From Halocynthiibacter styelae (lineage in GTDB: Bacteria; Pseudomonadota; Alphaproteobacteria; Rhodobacterales; Rhodobacteraceae): a stretch of DNA of 64,000 nucleotides. The notes under the pieces were generated by a model. It was not told the DNA's origin. It worked only from the letters and a program-made list of their open reading frames with translations, and made no database searches. Positions within the stretch are counted from its first letter, which is position 1. Every line of letters starts with the position of its first letter. A program made the translations under genes and the position numbers. This document shows positions 54,103-62,909 of this stretch, one piece after another. Where the stretch lies: the NCBI RefSeq assembly GCF_016123485.1, contig NZ_JADCKQ010000010.1:62001-126000 (forward strand), read 5' to 3'.

Positions 54103-55208
54103 TGGTCTGCCTCCATGTCGGTCAGAGTGCCGACGATGTCATCCCAAAGCGTCACCATGGTTTCGTCTGTCCGGCGATCCGGGAAGATCTGCAGGATGAT
54201 CCGGCCCTCAGGATCAAAGGCCTCCAGCGAAACAGCCGGGCCGCGTTTGGTGGGTTTGGTCACAACATAAACTTCGGCCACGTGATCTTCGCGCAGATGC
54301 ATGTCAAAGCGCGGGTCCAGCACGTTGAACCACGGCCCCATGCGTTTCAGATTTTTGGCAGGCCCGCCGTGGATCTGAATACAGCCCCGGTTGCCGACGA
54401 ATATCATCACCTCAGCGTCTTTGGCTGACACGGCTTCAAGGGCTTTCGACACGCTGCCATTTTCCACACGGCGCACATAGGGGGCACCGGCGATCCGGTA
54501 GGCACCCAAACGGTTCATCTTCAGTTGGGACACGATGCGCCCGAACTGATGTGTGTCGGTCATCCGATCCCATTCGGCGCGCAGTTTATCGGCCTTTTCC
54601 GGGTCTGCTTTTGGCATTTCCGGGGCGCCTTTAGTGCGGAATTCAAGGTCGGTGACCTGATCGCTGAGCTTCAGGTTTTCTACGATCTCATCCCAGGCCT
54701 CATGGTTGCTGTCTTCGCGCAGGTGGATTTTATGCACGGCCATGCCTGTGCTGCTAAAGATCTGCAGGCTGCGGCGTGGGCCGTTTTCGCCGGGTTTTTC
54801 AACCGCAAAGGCATGGGTCCAGAATTTACCGAAAATCCGCAGATCCACATCCGGCCCCAGCACCATAGAAGCATGCTGCCCGTCGTGCCATTCGTCATAG
54901 GTGCCAACGCGTTCAATGACGCAGCTTTCGTTGCGGGTCAGGGCCAGGACTTCGCCCAGTTTTTTCGCGGCCTGAATAATGTCATCGGGTGTGGCGGTGA
55001 TGCGTGTCACGCGCTGCCTGTCAAATTCACCGGTATAGGCGGCGAGAAATTCGGCCTCGCTGATTCCAAGGCTATCCGCAAAATCGCGTTCGCGGCTTTG
55101 TGGGTTTTCAGTGCGTGCAGCGCGGATTTGTGCGGTGGTGAGTTTTGTTTCGTCCAGCATATCAAAGCTTCCGGGATCTGGCTTTGCCTGGCTTGGATGC
55201 GTGGTCAT
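54099..55208 (-). CDS. hmuS: Hemin-degrading / heme-carrier protein HmuS
   Basis: A 369-residue cytoplasmic HemS/ChuX-type protein with two structural repeats (N-half LGISEAEFLAAYTGEF to about 180; C-half from about 200, FGRIVSQLKMNRLGAYRIAG). The heme-ligand histidine region is in the second repeat. HmuS proteins bind imported heme and in some species degrade it. It is the first gene of the hmuSTUV operon, whose promoter holds the TGA-N9-TCA box 52 bases upstream of its start. Confidence 0.9.
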   Translation of the reverse strand: MTTHPSQAKPDPGSFDMLDETKLTTAQIRAARTENPQSRERDFADSLGISEAEFLAAYTGEFDRQRVTRITATPDDIIQAAKKLGEVLALTRNESCVIERVGTYDEWHDGQHASMVLGPDVDLRIFGKFWTHAFAVEKPGENGPRRSLQIFSSTGMAVHKIHLREDSNHEAWDEIVENLKLSDQVTDLEFRTKGAPEMPKADPEKADKLRAEWDRMTDTHQFGRIVSQLKMNRLGAYRIAGAPYVRRVENGSVSKALEAVSAKDAEVMIFVGNRGCIQIHGGPAKNLKRMGPWFNVLDPRFDMHLREDHVAEVYVVTKPTKRGPAVSLEAFDPEGRIILQIFPDRRTDETMVTLWDDIVGTLTDMEADQ

Positions 55209-55259
55209 CCGTTGCTGGAGCGTGTTTAAGAATTCGTCACAAAGGGGTTTTTCATTAGT

Positions 55260-55274
55260 TGACAGTTTTAGTCA
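55260..55274. promoter_or_regulatory. Iron-responsive box (TGA-N9-TCA) between hmuS and hmuR
   Basis: TGA (55260-55262), nine bases, TCA (55272-55274), extended to the inverted repeat TTGAC-N7-GTCAA (55259-55275). This matches the TGA-N9-TCA core ascribed to RirA/Iron-Rhodo-box operators in Alphaproteobacteria (from memory of comparative genomics work). It lies 52 bases upstream of hmuS and 113 upstream of hmuR on the other strand, so one site could repress both in iron-replete cells. Confidence 0.7.
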
Positions 55275-55386
55275 AGTTCATTATCGAACCCTTCGACTTC
55301 TCCGGGAAACATCCGGCTACGGGATCACTACGCCAGCCTGCATCACGCATGCCAGCCCGACGCAAAATATGGATGAGGGGAAGAAC

Positions 55387-57453
55387 ATGCACGGACATGC
55401 TTCACAAAAACGCAGACTGCTGGCGACCACCACGCTTGCCGGTCTTATGGTCGCGACACTTGCGGCACCTGTCATGGCGCAGGAAACACCTGAAGAGCCG
55501 GGTTTCTTCACAATGCTGGGCCGTCTGGTCTTTGGTGCCGGTTCTGAGCGTGTCGCGATTGATGTGCCGCAATCAGTTACTGTTCTGAACGAAGAAGATA
55601 TTGAAGAGGCAGAACTGGGTACCATTGGGGATGTGCTGCAGCGTGCCCCTGGCGTCACAACTGTTGGCTCTGAATCACCCTTCGGCGAAAGCCTGAACAT
55701 TCGCGGGATTGGTTCCGGAACGTCTTCCGATGAACCGAAAATCATCGTGAATATTGATGGCGTCGGGAAATACTATGAACAATATCGGATGGGGTCTTTG
55801 TTCACGGATCCGGGTTTCTTCAAAAGCGTCGAGGTTCTGCGTGGCCCGTCATCATCTACCCTGTATGGATCCGGTGCGATTGCGGGTGTGATTGCACTTG
55901 AAACCAAAGACGCGGCTGACTTCCTTGAAGGTGACGATGATTTCGCGATCCGTCAGCGTCTGCAGTATGGTTCCAACGGTGGTCAGGCGGAATCATCTAC
56001 GTTCTTTGCCTATTCACCGGATGAACGGCTTGATGTGCTTCTGGGGGTCTTCATCAACGAAACCGACGCAAGTGAAAACGGTGACGGTGAAGAACTTCTG
56101 GGCACCGATGTAAGTGAGCGAAACTATATGCTGAAGGGCAGCTACAGGTTCGGTACAGACCTCGAACACACTGTAGAAGCTGCCTATATTTACTATGATG
56201 GCTTCGGCGACGATATTGTTTACGATACGATTGATAACAGCACGTTCTGGGGCACCATTGATCGCGATGTTGAGGATACCACGGCCTATGTAAGCTACAA
56301 TTACAATCCGGCAGGGAACAACCTGATCGATCTGGATGTTCAGCTTTCTTATGCTGATAGCTTTGTGGGAATGACAGATGTGAATCTTTTTTCACCCGCC
56401 TTTGATGTAGACTATGCATACGAAGAAACAGGTCTGAAGATTGAAAACCGGTCTGAGTGGTCAGGGGCTTCGTTTGAAAACTACCTGACAACTGGGCTTT
56501 CCTATTCAGTTCAGGATCGTGTTGTTGTGCGTTCTGCTGGAGTAAGTTCTTTCCACCCGGCTGGTGAAACAACAATGCTGAGCGCATATGCGCAAAATGA
56601 AATGGTCTTCAACGACCGTCTGACTCTCATCGGTGGCCTTCGCCTGGATCACCAGGATACAGCACCACACGCGGATCTGACAACAGGTGAGGAAACCAGT
56701 AATACTGGTTATGCCGGGACAATCGCTGCGCATTACAAAGTTAACGACCGTTTCGCGGTCTTCGGTTCTGCGTCCTATACCGAGCGTCTGCCTGTTGTGG
56801 ACGAACTTTACGATACACGTGCGACATCTGGCGGGGCAAATCAGGCTGCGGTCGGATCTCTGGATACTGAAGTCAGCCGCAATTTTGAACTTGGTGCAAG
56901 CTGGCAGTTTAACGATGCAATTGTCGGCGGTGATGAATTAGCCCTGAAAGGCGTGATCTTCCGCAACAACATGACGGACCAGATCGTGCGTAACAATGAT
57001 GGCGTAGCTGGCGAAGCTACATATGTGAATATTGCTGAATCACATATTCAAGGCCTTGAGCTGGAAGCATCCTGGGCGTCTGAAACCTGGTTCGGTTCTT
57101 TAGCTTATACGTATCTTGATGGGGAAGAACTCGATCTGGATACCGGTTCAATGGTCCGGATTGATGATCTCCCAGCTGATACTTTGGCCCTGGGTCTTGG
57201 CTGGCGCGCGCCGGAAACAAATGTTGAACTTGGCTGGGATATGACAGCGGCAAAACGCGAAGGTGATACCGGTGGGTATGCTGTGCATGATGTTTATGTG
57301 AAGTGGTCGCCTGAATCCGGTGTTCTTGAGGATACAGCTTTCCGTTTTGGCATCAGCAACATTTTTGATCGCAACTATCGCAGCAACCAGCAGTCCACTG
57401 CGGTTAGCAATGAAGGCCGTTCCTTCAACCTGTCTCTGACCAAAACCTTCTGA
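55387..57453 (+). CDS. hmuR: TonB-dependent heme receptor HmuR
   Basis: A 688-residue outer-membrane receptor from ATG 55387 (ribosome site GAGGGGAAG); the longer frame from 55111 overlaps hmuS. A signal peptide (to ~residue 36, VMAQ) precedes the TonB box region, the plug domain (TIGDVLQRAPGVTTVGSESP, then VEVLRGPSSSTLYGSGAIAG) and a 22-strand barrel ending in Phe (SLTKTF). It imports heme or heme-proteins with energy from TonB. Divergent from hmuS; the ExbBD-TonB genes follow. Confidence 0.92.
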   Translation: MHGHASQKRRLLATTTLAGLMVATLAAPVMAQETPEEPGFFTMLGRLVFGAGSERVAIDVPQSVTVLNEEDIEEAELGTIGDVLQRAPGVTTVGSESPFGESLNIRGIGSGTSSDEPKIIVNIDGVGKYYEQYRMGSLFTDPGFFKSVEVLRGPSSSTLYGSGAIAGVIALETKDAADFLEGDDDFAIRQRLQYGSNGGQAESSTFFAYSPDERLDVLLGVFINETDASENGDGEELLGTDVSERNYMLKGSYRFGTDLEHTVEAAYIYYDGFGDDIVYDTIDNSTFWGTIDRDVEDTTAYVSYNYNPAGNNLIDLDVQLSYADSFVGMTDVNLFSPAFDVDYAYEETGLKIENRSEWSGASFENYLTTGLSYSVQDRVVVRSAGVSSFHPAGETTMLSAYAQNEMVFNDRLTLIGGLRLDHQDTAPHADLTTGEETSNTGYAGTIAAHYKVNDRFAVFGSASYTERLPVVDELYDTRATSGGANQAAVGSLDTEVSRNFELGASWQFNDAIVGGDELALKGVIFRNNMTDQIVRNNDGVAGEATYVNIAESHIQGLELEASWASETWFGSLAYTYLDGEELDLDTGSMVRIDDLPADTLALGLGWRAPETNVELGWDMTAAKREGDTGGYAVHDVYVKWSPESGVLEDTAFRFGISNIFDRNYRSNQQSTAVSNEGRSFNLSLTKTF

Positions 57454-57471
57454 TCCGAAAAGGAAAGACCT

Positions 57472-57924
57472 ATGAAAACCCATGATCGCAAATTCCCTCA
57501 GCTGGCGGGTGCATTGATAACAGCCGGACTGGCGATCATGGGGGGACCGGTGCGGGCGGAAACATCCGCACCGGAACCTCAGGTTTCAATTGAACTCAAT
57601 ACACTGACCAATGTTGAAGGCGGCTGTCGTCTAAGTTTCCTGGCGCAGAATACGCTGGAAACGGACCTTGACCGTCTGGTGCTGGAAACCGTGCTTTTTA
57701 CGAAAGAGGGGGCGGTGCAGACCCTGACATTGTTCGATTTTCAGGCCCTGCCCACAGGCCGCCCGCGCGTGCGTCAGTTTGATCTGGCGGGCGCCAGTTG
57801 CGAAAGCCTGGGCAATATTCTGATCAACGGGGTGAACCAATGTGTAGGGGGCGATCTGGATGCAAATGCCTGCGCCGATGCTCTGAAATTGCAAAGCCGA
57901 ACAGAAAATGAGGTGCTGGGATGA
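57472..57924 (+). CDS. Hypothetical secreted protein in the heme operon
   Basis: A 150-residue protein with an N-terminal export signal beginning with a KTHDRKF basic region and AGALITAGLAIMGGPVRA core. It has five cysteines (GGCRLSFLAQ, GASCESLG, QCVGGD, ANACADA), so disulfides are likely. It starts 18 bases after hmuR and its end overlaps exbB by four bases, so it belongs to the heme operon. I remember similar proteins in Roseobacter heme clusters but no defined role; a periplasmic partner for TonB or the receptor is possible. Confidence 0.7.
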   Translation: MKTHDRKFPQLAGALITAGLAIMGGPVRAETSAPEPQVSIELNTLTNVEGGCRLSFLAQNTLETDLDRLVLETVLFTKEGAVQTLTLFDFQALPTGRPRVRQFDLAGASCESLGNILINGVNQCVGGDLDANACADALKLQSRTENEVLG

Positions 57925-58580
57925 CCTGGCTGACGTATACAATTGATGCCATTCGCGGCTTTATCACCCTGGGCGGCCCGGTGGTGGCTTTGCTGCTTGT
58001 GATGTCCGTGCTGTCGCTTGCGGTGGTGCTTTACAAGATCATTCAGTTCCGTCGCTTTGGCGTTGGTCGCCGGGCCAGTCTTGAGGCGGCGCTGATGGCA
58101 TATGACAGGGGCGACATGCACGGGTTGCAGTTGGGCATGCAGCGCAGCCGCAGCCATCTGAGCTTTGTTTTCAGTGAAACTCTTGAGGCAGATACTGCGG
58201 ATAAAACCCGCCTGGCTGAACGCCTGGCGGCCCGTGTGGAAGACCGTCTGGCCCAGCTTGAAACCGGGTTCCGCCCGCTGGATACCATCGCGCAGACCGC
58301 GCCGCTTCTGGGGCTGTTTGGCACGGTTCTGGGGATGATCGAAGCTTTTCAGAACCTGCAGGGCGCTGGTACATCTGTTGATCCATCACTGCTGGCGGGC
58401 GGAATCTGGGTGGCGCTGATGACCACGGCGGTTGGCCTGGCTGTTTCCATGCCAACGGCGCTGTTGCTGACCTGGCTTGAAAGCCGTGTCGCAGGCGAAC
58501 GCGTCTTTGCGGATAAAGCCCTGAACATGCTGCTGTGTCCGGCGGAGCAGGCGAAAGAGCCGATCCATGCGGCGGCGTAA
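57921..58580 (+). CDS. exbB: ExbB-type proton channel (MotA/TolQ/ExbB)
   Basis: A 219-residue inner-membrane protein with three helices. Family signatures: LLLVMSVLSLAVVLYKIIQF (first helix), a long cytoplasmic loop, then LDTIAQTAPLLGLFGTVLGM and the third helix with GLAVSMPTALLLTWLESRV. With ExbD it uses the proton gradient to energise TonB. The start overlaps the preceding gene and the end overlaps exbD by 14 bases. Confidence 0.92.
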   Translation: MTWLTYTIDAIRGFITLGGPVVALLLVMSVLSLAVVLYKIIQFRRFGVGRRASLEAALMAYDRGDMHGLQLGMQRSRSHLSFVFSETLEADTADKTRLAERLAARVEDRLAQLETGFRPLDTIAQTAPLLGLFGTVLGMIEAFQNLQGAGTSVDPSLLAGGIWVALMTTAVGLAVSMPTALLLTWLESRVAGERVFADKALNMLLCPAEQAKEPIHAAA

Positions 58581-58959
58581 CCCCGGGTTTGTGCGGCGGG
58601 CATTGTCTATGACGCCGCTCATTGATATCATCTTTCTGCTTTTGCTGTTCTTTATGCTGACGTCTACTTTCACAAAATTTGCAGAAATCCCGCTGATCAC
58701 AACAGGGGAAACCCGCACTGAACCTGCGACGCCGAAGAACCCGATCTTTCTGCGCGTTGCTGAGGACGGGCTTTCGGTGAATGGGGCTCCAACGGATTTT
58801 GCCGACATCACCCGGGCGATCATTGACGCAAAAACCAGCGATGCGACAGAAACGCTTGTGCTGTTGTCGATTGAAGAAACCGTGCCTGCCCAGCTGTTTG
58901 TTGATGCGCTGACGCGTTCGCGCGCGGTGTCGGATGTATCGGTGGTGGTGCTGCGATGA
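58567..58959 (+). CDS. exbD: ExbD-type biopolymer transport protein (first copy)
   Basis: A 130-residue protein with one N-terminal helix. The essential aspartate is in MTPLIDIIFLLLLFFML (near residue 18) and a periplasmic domain follows. It forms the proton channel core with ExbB. Genes overlap on both sides, so the set exbB-exbD-exbD-tonB is translationally coupled. Confidence 0.88.
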   Translation: MRRRNPGFVRRALSMTPLIDIIFLLLLFFMLTSTFTKFAEIPLITTGETRTEPATPKNPIFLRVAEDGLSVNGAPTDFADITRAIIDAKTSDATETLVLLSIEETVPAQLFVDALTRSRAVSDVSVVVLR

Positions 58960-59363
58960 GGTTGCGGGGCGGACAGAAACGCAAAGCGACAGAACCCACA
59001 ATTGCCCTGATCAATGTGGTCTTTCTGATGCTGATCTTCTTTCTCATCGCAGGTACGGTTTCGCCGCCCCTGGATGATGAGCTGAAACTTGTGAATGTGG
59101 AAGGCCTTGAGGGGCGTCCGCCACCGGATACGCTGATCCTGCATGCAGATGGTCACCTGTCGTTGCGGGGCGCAGTGGTTCTGCCGGAAGATATCGATAT
59201 GTCAGAGCTGCCGGATACCGATGAAAATGAAGAAGGGCAGATCGCTTTGCGTCTTATCCCGGATCGTGACGTTTCCGCGATGACCTTGCTGAAGGTGACC
59301 GATCAGCTGCGTCTGGCGGGGGCAACACAGATCTGGCTTGTTACCGAAAGAGGGTTGCAATGA
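58956..59363 (+). CDS. ExbD-type biopolymer transport protein (second copy)
   Basis: A 135-residue paralogue of the preceding gene, with helix IALINVVFLMLIFFLIAGTV and a periplasmic domain. At the position of the catalytic aspartate (TPLID in the first copy) it has ALINV, so Asp is replaced by Asn; proton conduction by this copy is doubtful. It may form a mixed dimer with the first ExbD. ATG overlaps the previous stop by four bases. Confidence 0.8.
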   Translation: MRLRGGQKRKATEPTIALINVVFLMLIFFLIAGTVSPPLDDELKLVNVEGLEGRPPPDTLILHADGHLSLRGAVVLPEDIDMSELPDTDENEEGQIALRLIPDRDVSAMTLLKVTDQLRLAGATQIWLVTERGLQ

Positions 59364-60214
59364 AGTTACGATCTTCTGCTTTGGCCACCGGTGTTATCTG
59401 CATTTCATTTGCGTTGCATGCTGCAGGGTTTGGTCTGGGTTATGCCCCTTCAGAAGTGCAGGTTGCCGGAGGGGCACCGGCTGAATTTGCCCGTCTTGGT
59501 TCCGGGTTTGAAGATATGGTGATGGGGATTGCCCAGCCGGTTCAGCCGGACATGCCGGAAGCGACAGAAGTCGCGGTCCTGTCGCCGCCGCCGCTTCAGA
59601 TGGCCAGTGTTTCCCCGCAGGTGCAGCAACCTGTGGCCACTGCCATACCGGTGGAGGTGACCGTTACAGCCGTGGTTGCGGCAGATGTGGCCGTCAGCCC
59701 TGCACCGGCCGAAACCGTTACCGCAGAACCGGATGTGACAGCGCAGGAAGCCGCCGCTGACACCCCGCGTCCACAGCGTCGCCCGAACCGGTCCGAACGC
59801 CGTCAACCGGAACAACAACAAGCCCGCAGCGCACCACGTGGATCCAACAGCCGCCAGAACAGTACCCGTGGTCAGGCGGATGGGCGGCAGGAAGCCACGG
59901 CGACGGAAGCTTCTTCGGAGGCATCCGGGAATGCGCAGGCAGCGGGAAATGCGGCAGCATCTAATTATGATGGGCTTGTGTGGCGAAAACTATCGCGGAC
60001 GCGGCGGGTCCGTTCCCGGGCACGGGGTGAAGTGACGATCAGCTTTCATGTTCAGGCCTCTGGCGCACCATCGCGCATCCGGGTTCGCCGGTCGTCCGGG
60101 AACCCAACAATTGACCAGGCCGCCATCGATCATGTCGTCCGGGCAGGCCCCTTCCCACCGCCCCCGACAGGCGCACGCCGGGACTTCGGTTACACCTATG
60201 AAGCACGGCGCTGA
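59360..60214 (+). CDS. tonB: TonB energy transducer
   Basis: A 284-residue protein with an N-terminal anchor (ALATGVICISFALHAAGFGL), a long Pro/Ala/Glu/Arg-rich periplasmic linker (about 50-190, PRPQRRPNRSERRQPEQQ) and a C-terminal TonB domain (about 210-284: GEVTISFHVQASGAPSRIRV, SGNPTIDQAAIDHVVRAGPF). It contacts the receptor's TonB box. It ends the operon at 60214, ~110 bases before a terminator. Confidence 0.85.
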   Translation: MKLRSSALATGVICISFALHAAGFGLGYAPSEVQVAGGAPAEFARLGSGFEDMVMGIAQPVQPDMPEATEVAVLSPPPLQMASVSPQVQQPVATAIPVEVTVTAVVAADVAVSPAPAETVTAEPDVTAQEAAADTPRPQRRPNRSERRQPEQQQARSAPRGSNSRQNSTRGQADGRQEATATEASSEASGNAQAAGNAAASNYDGLVWRKLSRTRRVRSRARGEVTISFHVQASGAPSRIRVRRSSGNPTIDQAAIDHVVRAGPFPPPPTGARRDFGYTYEARR

Positions 60215-60324
60215 AGGATATGCCTTTGGGCGCAAGCATCTGATCTATTGAAGGAAAGGCTGGTGTTTCGGTATCTGTGTTGTTCTGCCGAACAGTTGAA
60301 AACGATATCGGAACATGCCGGTTG

Positions 60325-60356
60325 CAACGGGCTTCGCAAGCGCAGGAAGCCCGTTG
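60325..60356. terminator. Terminator between convergent tonB and gabD
   Basis: CAACGGGCTTC (60325-60335) pairs with GAAGCCCGTTG (60346-60356), an 11-bp stem with a 10-base loop, followed by TATTT. Located downstream of the heme operon and 13 bases after the gabD stop on the other strand. Confidence 0.7.
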
Positions 60357-60369
60357 TATTTGCTATCTG

Positions 60370-61836
60370 TTACACAGACATGCAGATGTATTTCATCTCA
60401 AGGTATTCTTCGATGCCGTGGTGAGACCCTTCGCGACCAAGGCCGGATTGTTTGACGCCGCCGAAAGGGGCTACCTCTGTGGAAATCACGCCGGTATTCA
60501 CACCGACCATGCCGTATTCCAGGGCTTCTGCGACTTTGTAAACGCGCGACAGGTCTTTGGCGTAGAAATAGCTTGCCAGCCCGTAGATCGTGTCATTCGC
60601 CATTGCGATCACGTCATCGACGTCATCGAATTTGAACAGCGGTGCCAGCGGGCCGAAGGTTTCATCGGTTGCCACCTGCATCTCCTGGGTGACGTCTGTG
60701 ACGATGGTTGGCTCATAGAAGGTGCCGCCCAATGCGTGTGCTTTGCCGCCGGACAGCAGGGTTGCGCCTTTTGAGGTCGCGTCTGCCAGGTGTTCTTCCA
60801 CTTTCGCCACAGCGGCCGGGGTGATCAGCGGGCCGGTTGTAATGCCGTCTTCCATGCCGTCGCCGACGTTCAGTTTCGCAACCGCGGCTGCCAGTTTTTC
60901 AGCGAAAGTATCATAGACACTGGCCTGGACGTAAATCCGGTTTGCACAGACGCAGGTCTGGCCGTTGTTGCGGAACTTGCAGATCATCGCGCCTTCAACG
61001 GCTGCATCGAGATCGGCATCATCAAAGACGATGAAAGGCGCGTTGCCACCAAGTTCCATAGAACATTTCATCACCTGATCTGCCGCCTGACGCATCAGGA
61101 TACGGCCAACATTGGTAGACCCGGTGAAGGTCAGTTTGCGAACGGCAAAGTTTTCGCAGAACTCCTGGCCGATGCCTGCTGCATCTGTCGCCGGGATCAC
61201 GTTGAAGACACCTGCAGGAATGCCCGCGCGTTCCGCCAGGGCAGCCATTGCAAGGGCCGACAGCGGGGTTTCAGTCGCGGGACGCGCCACAAAGGTACAA
61301 CCGGCCGCAAGCGCTGGGGCGGCTTTACGGGTGATCATCGCGTTGGGGAAGTTCCATGGCGTGATAGAACCGACAACACCAATCGGCTGCTTCAGCACCA
61401 TGATGCGTTTGTCCGGCTGGTGACCCGGAATGGTTTCACCGTAAACCCGTTTGGCTTCTTCCGCGAACCATTCGACAAAAGACGCACCATACATGATCTC
61501 GCCCTTGGCTTCGGCCAGAGGTTTGCCCATCTCAGCGGTCAGGATCGCGGCAAGATCATCTGCATTCTCAATCATCAGTTCAAACCAGCGACGCAGGGTG
61601 TTCGCCCGTTCTTTGGCCGTCAGGGCTGCCCAGGGTTTCATCGCAGCTTCGGCATCTGCAATACAGGCTTCGGTCTGGGCGCGGCTGACGTCCTGTACGG
61701 TGGCAATTACATCGCCACGCGCCGGATTTTTCACGTCAAACGTTGCACCGGTTTCGACCCATTCACCATTGATATAGGCGCGGGTTTCCAACAGGCTTGG
61801 GTCTTTCAGCAGGGATTTCAGATTGGTTGCGGACAT
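60370..61836 (-). CDS. gabD: NAD(P)-dependent succinate-semialdehyde dehydrogenase
   Basis: A 488-residue aldehyde dehydrogenase from ATG 61836 (MSATNLKSLLKDPSLL); the longer frame runs through the opposite gene. The GabD family is indicated by ITPWNFPNAMITRKAAPALA, the general base in CSMELGGNAPFIVFDDADLD and the catalytic Cys in FRNNGQTCVCANRIYV. It oxidises succinate semialdehyde to succinate in the GABA shunt; closely related semialdehydes cannot be excluded. The gene is divergent from the hydrolase by ~96 bases. Confidence 0.9.
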   Translation of the reverse strand: MSATNLKSLLKDPSLLETRAYINGEWVETGATFDVKNPARGDVIATVQDVSRAQTEACIADAEAAMKPWAALTAKERANTLRRWFELMIENADDLAAILTAEMGKPLAEAKGEIMYGASFVEWFAEEAKRVYGETIPGHQPDKRIMVLKQPIGVVGSITPWNFPNAMITRKAAPALAAGCTFVARPATETPLSALAMAALAERAGIPAGVFNVIPATDAAGIGQEFCENFAVRKLTFTGSTNVGRILMRQAADQVMKCSMELGGNAPFIVFDDADLDAAVEGAMICKFRNNGQTCVCANRIYVQASVYDTFAEKLAAAVAKLNVGDGMEDGITTGPLITPAAVAKVEEHLADATSKGATLLSGGKAHALGGTFYEPTIVTDVTQEMQVATDETFGPLAPLFKFDDVDDVIAMANDTIYGLASYFYAKDLSRVYKVAEALEYGMVGVNTGVISTEVAPFGGVKQSGLGREGSHHGIEEYLEMKYICMSV

Positions 61837-61932
61837 GATATCTCTCCGAATGCAGAACAGTTGCGCTTTCAAAGCACGCAGCCTAAGTCTTGTCCAGATA
61901 ATATGATCAAATCCACAGGGGTAGAGCCAGCC

Positions 61933-62742
61933 ATGCCGGATATACAGTCCAACGATGATGCTTATGCGAACGGTGCTTATATTGAAGGCGCAACCGATTA
62001 CCCGGATCGCTGGGAAGAAATGGCCCATGACTGGCGCATGCATGAAAACACCGCAGGGCGGGCGCGGCTGAACCTGGCGTATGGCGATGCGCCCCGGCAG
62101 CAGTTTGATCTGTTCCTGCCGGAAAGCCGCCCGGACGGTACACTGATCTTTATTCATGGCGGCTATTGGCGGGCGTTTGACAATAAATCCTGGTCGCATC
62201 TTGCCAAAGGTGCACAGGCGCGGGGCTGGGCGGTGGCGATGCCGTCTTATACGCTTTGTCCGGAGGCCTCAATCGCGGGCATTACGCAGGAAATCTGCAA
62301 GGCGCTGCATCATATCGCGGGCATGACAAAAGGGCCAATTGCGCTGGCAGGGCATTCCGCCGGTGGACATCTCGTGGCGCGGATGTTGTGTCACGATGTG
62401 GCGCTTGCGCCGGACGTCGCGGAACGCCTTGTAAAGGTCACGCCAATTTCGCCGCTGTCCGATCTGCGCCCTCTGGTCGACATCGCAATGAATGATGATT
62501 TCGCAATGGACGCGGACAGCGCCTGGGCCGAAAGCCCGCTGCGCGAAACCGCCCCTCGCAAAACCCCCGTGACCTGTTGGGTTGGCGGGGATGAGCGCCC
62601 GGCCTTCCTTGATCAGGCCAGATGGCTTGCGGATGCCTGGGGTTGTGAATTGGTGATTGATCCGGACCTGCACCATTTCAATGTGATTGACGCGCTGGCG
62701 GATGAAACGTCCACACTCACCAAAGCGGTGCTTGGGTTGTAA
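61933..62742 (+). CDS. Alpha/beta hydrolase, kynurenine-formamidase-like
   Basis: A 269-residue protein from ATG 61933 (an in-frame ATG at 61903 adds ten residues). HGGYWRAFDNKSWSHLA holds the HGGYW oxyanion motif of kynurenine formamidase (BNA7/KynB type) and the nucleophile elbow is AGHSAGGHLV. The catalytic histidine sits in LHHFNVIDAL. It probably hydrolyses N-formylkynurenine or a similar amide/ester. No kyn genes adjoin, so the role is inferred from the motif only. Confidence 0.75.
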   Translation: MPDIQSNDDAYANGAYIEGATDYPDRWEEMAHDWRMHENTAGRARLNLAYGDAPRQQFDLFLPESRPDGTLIFIHGGYWRAFDNKSWSHLAKGAQARGWAVAMPSYTLCPEASIAGITQEICKALHHIAGMTKGPIALAGHSAGGHLVARMLCHDVALAPDVAERLVKVTPISPLSDLRPLVDIAMNDDFAMDADSAWAESPLRETAPRKTPVTCWVGGDERPAFLDQARWLADAWGCELVIDPDLHHFNVIDALADETSTLTKAVLGL

Positions 62743-62768
62743 TCTTCCAGCCATTTTCGTTCTGTAAA

Positions 62769-62796
62769 TATCCCGGGGGTGCGGGGGCTGGCCCCC
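62769..62796. repeat. GC-rich dispersed repeat, copy 2
   Basis: TATCCCGGGGG (62769-62779), TGC, then GGGGGCTGGCCCCC (62783-62796). Both blocks are base-for-base identical to the minus strand of 44650-44693, but the ATCTGCGC hairpin between them is missing. The second block is itself a hairpin; it lies 40 bases past the hydrolase stop and could be its terminator. Confidence 0.65.
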
Positions 62797-62909
62797 GCCT
62801 TGCAACCTGCAATTTTCCGACTTGTTCTGTCGATTTTCCCTGCCCAAATCTTCAAAAATCCGTTACCACGCCTATATAGGGTGCAGTAGTAAATGGATTA
62901 GGGAGCACT

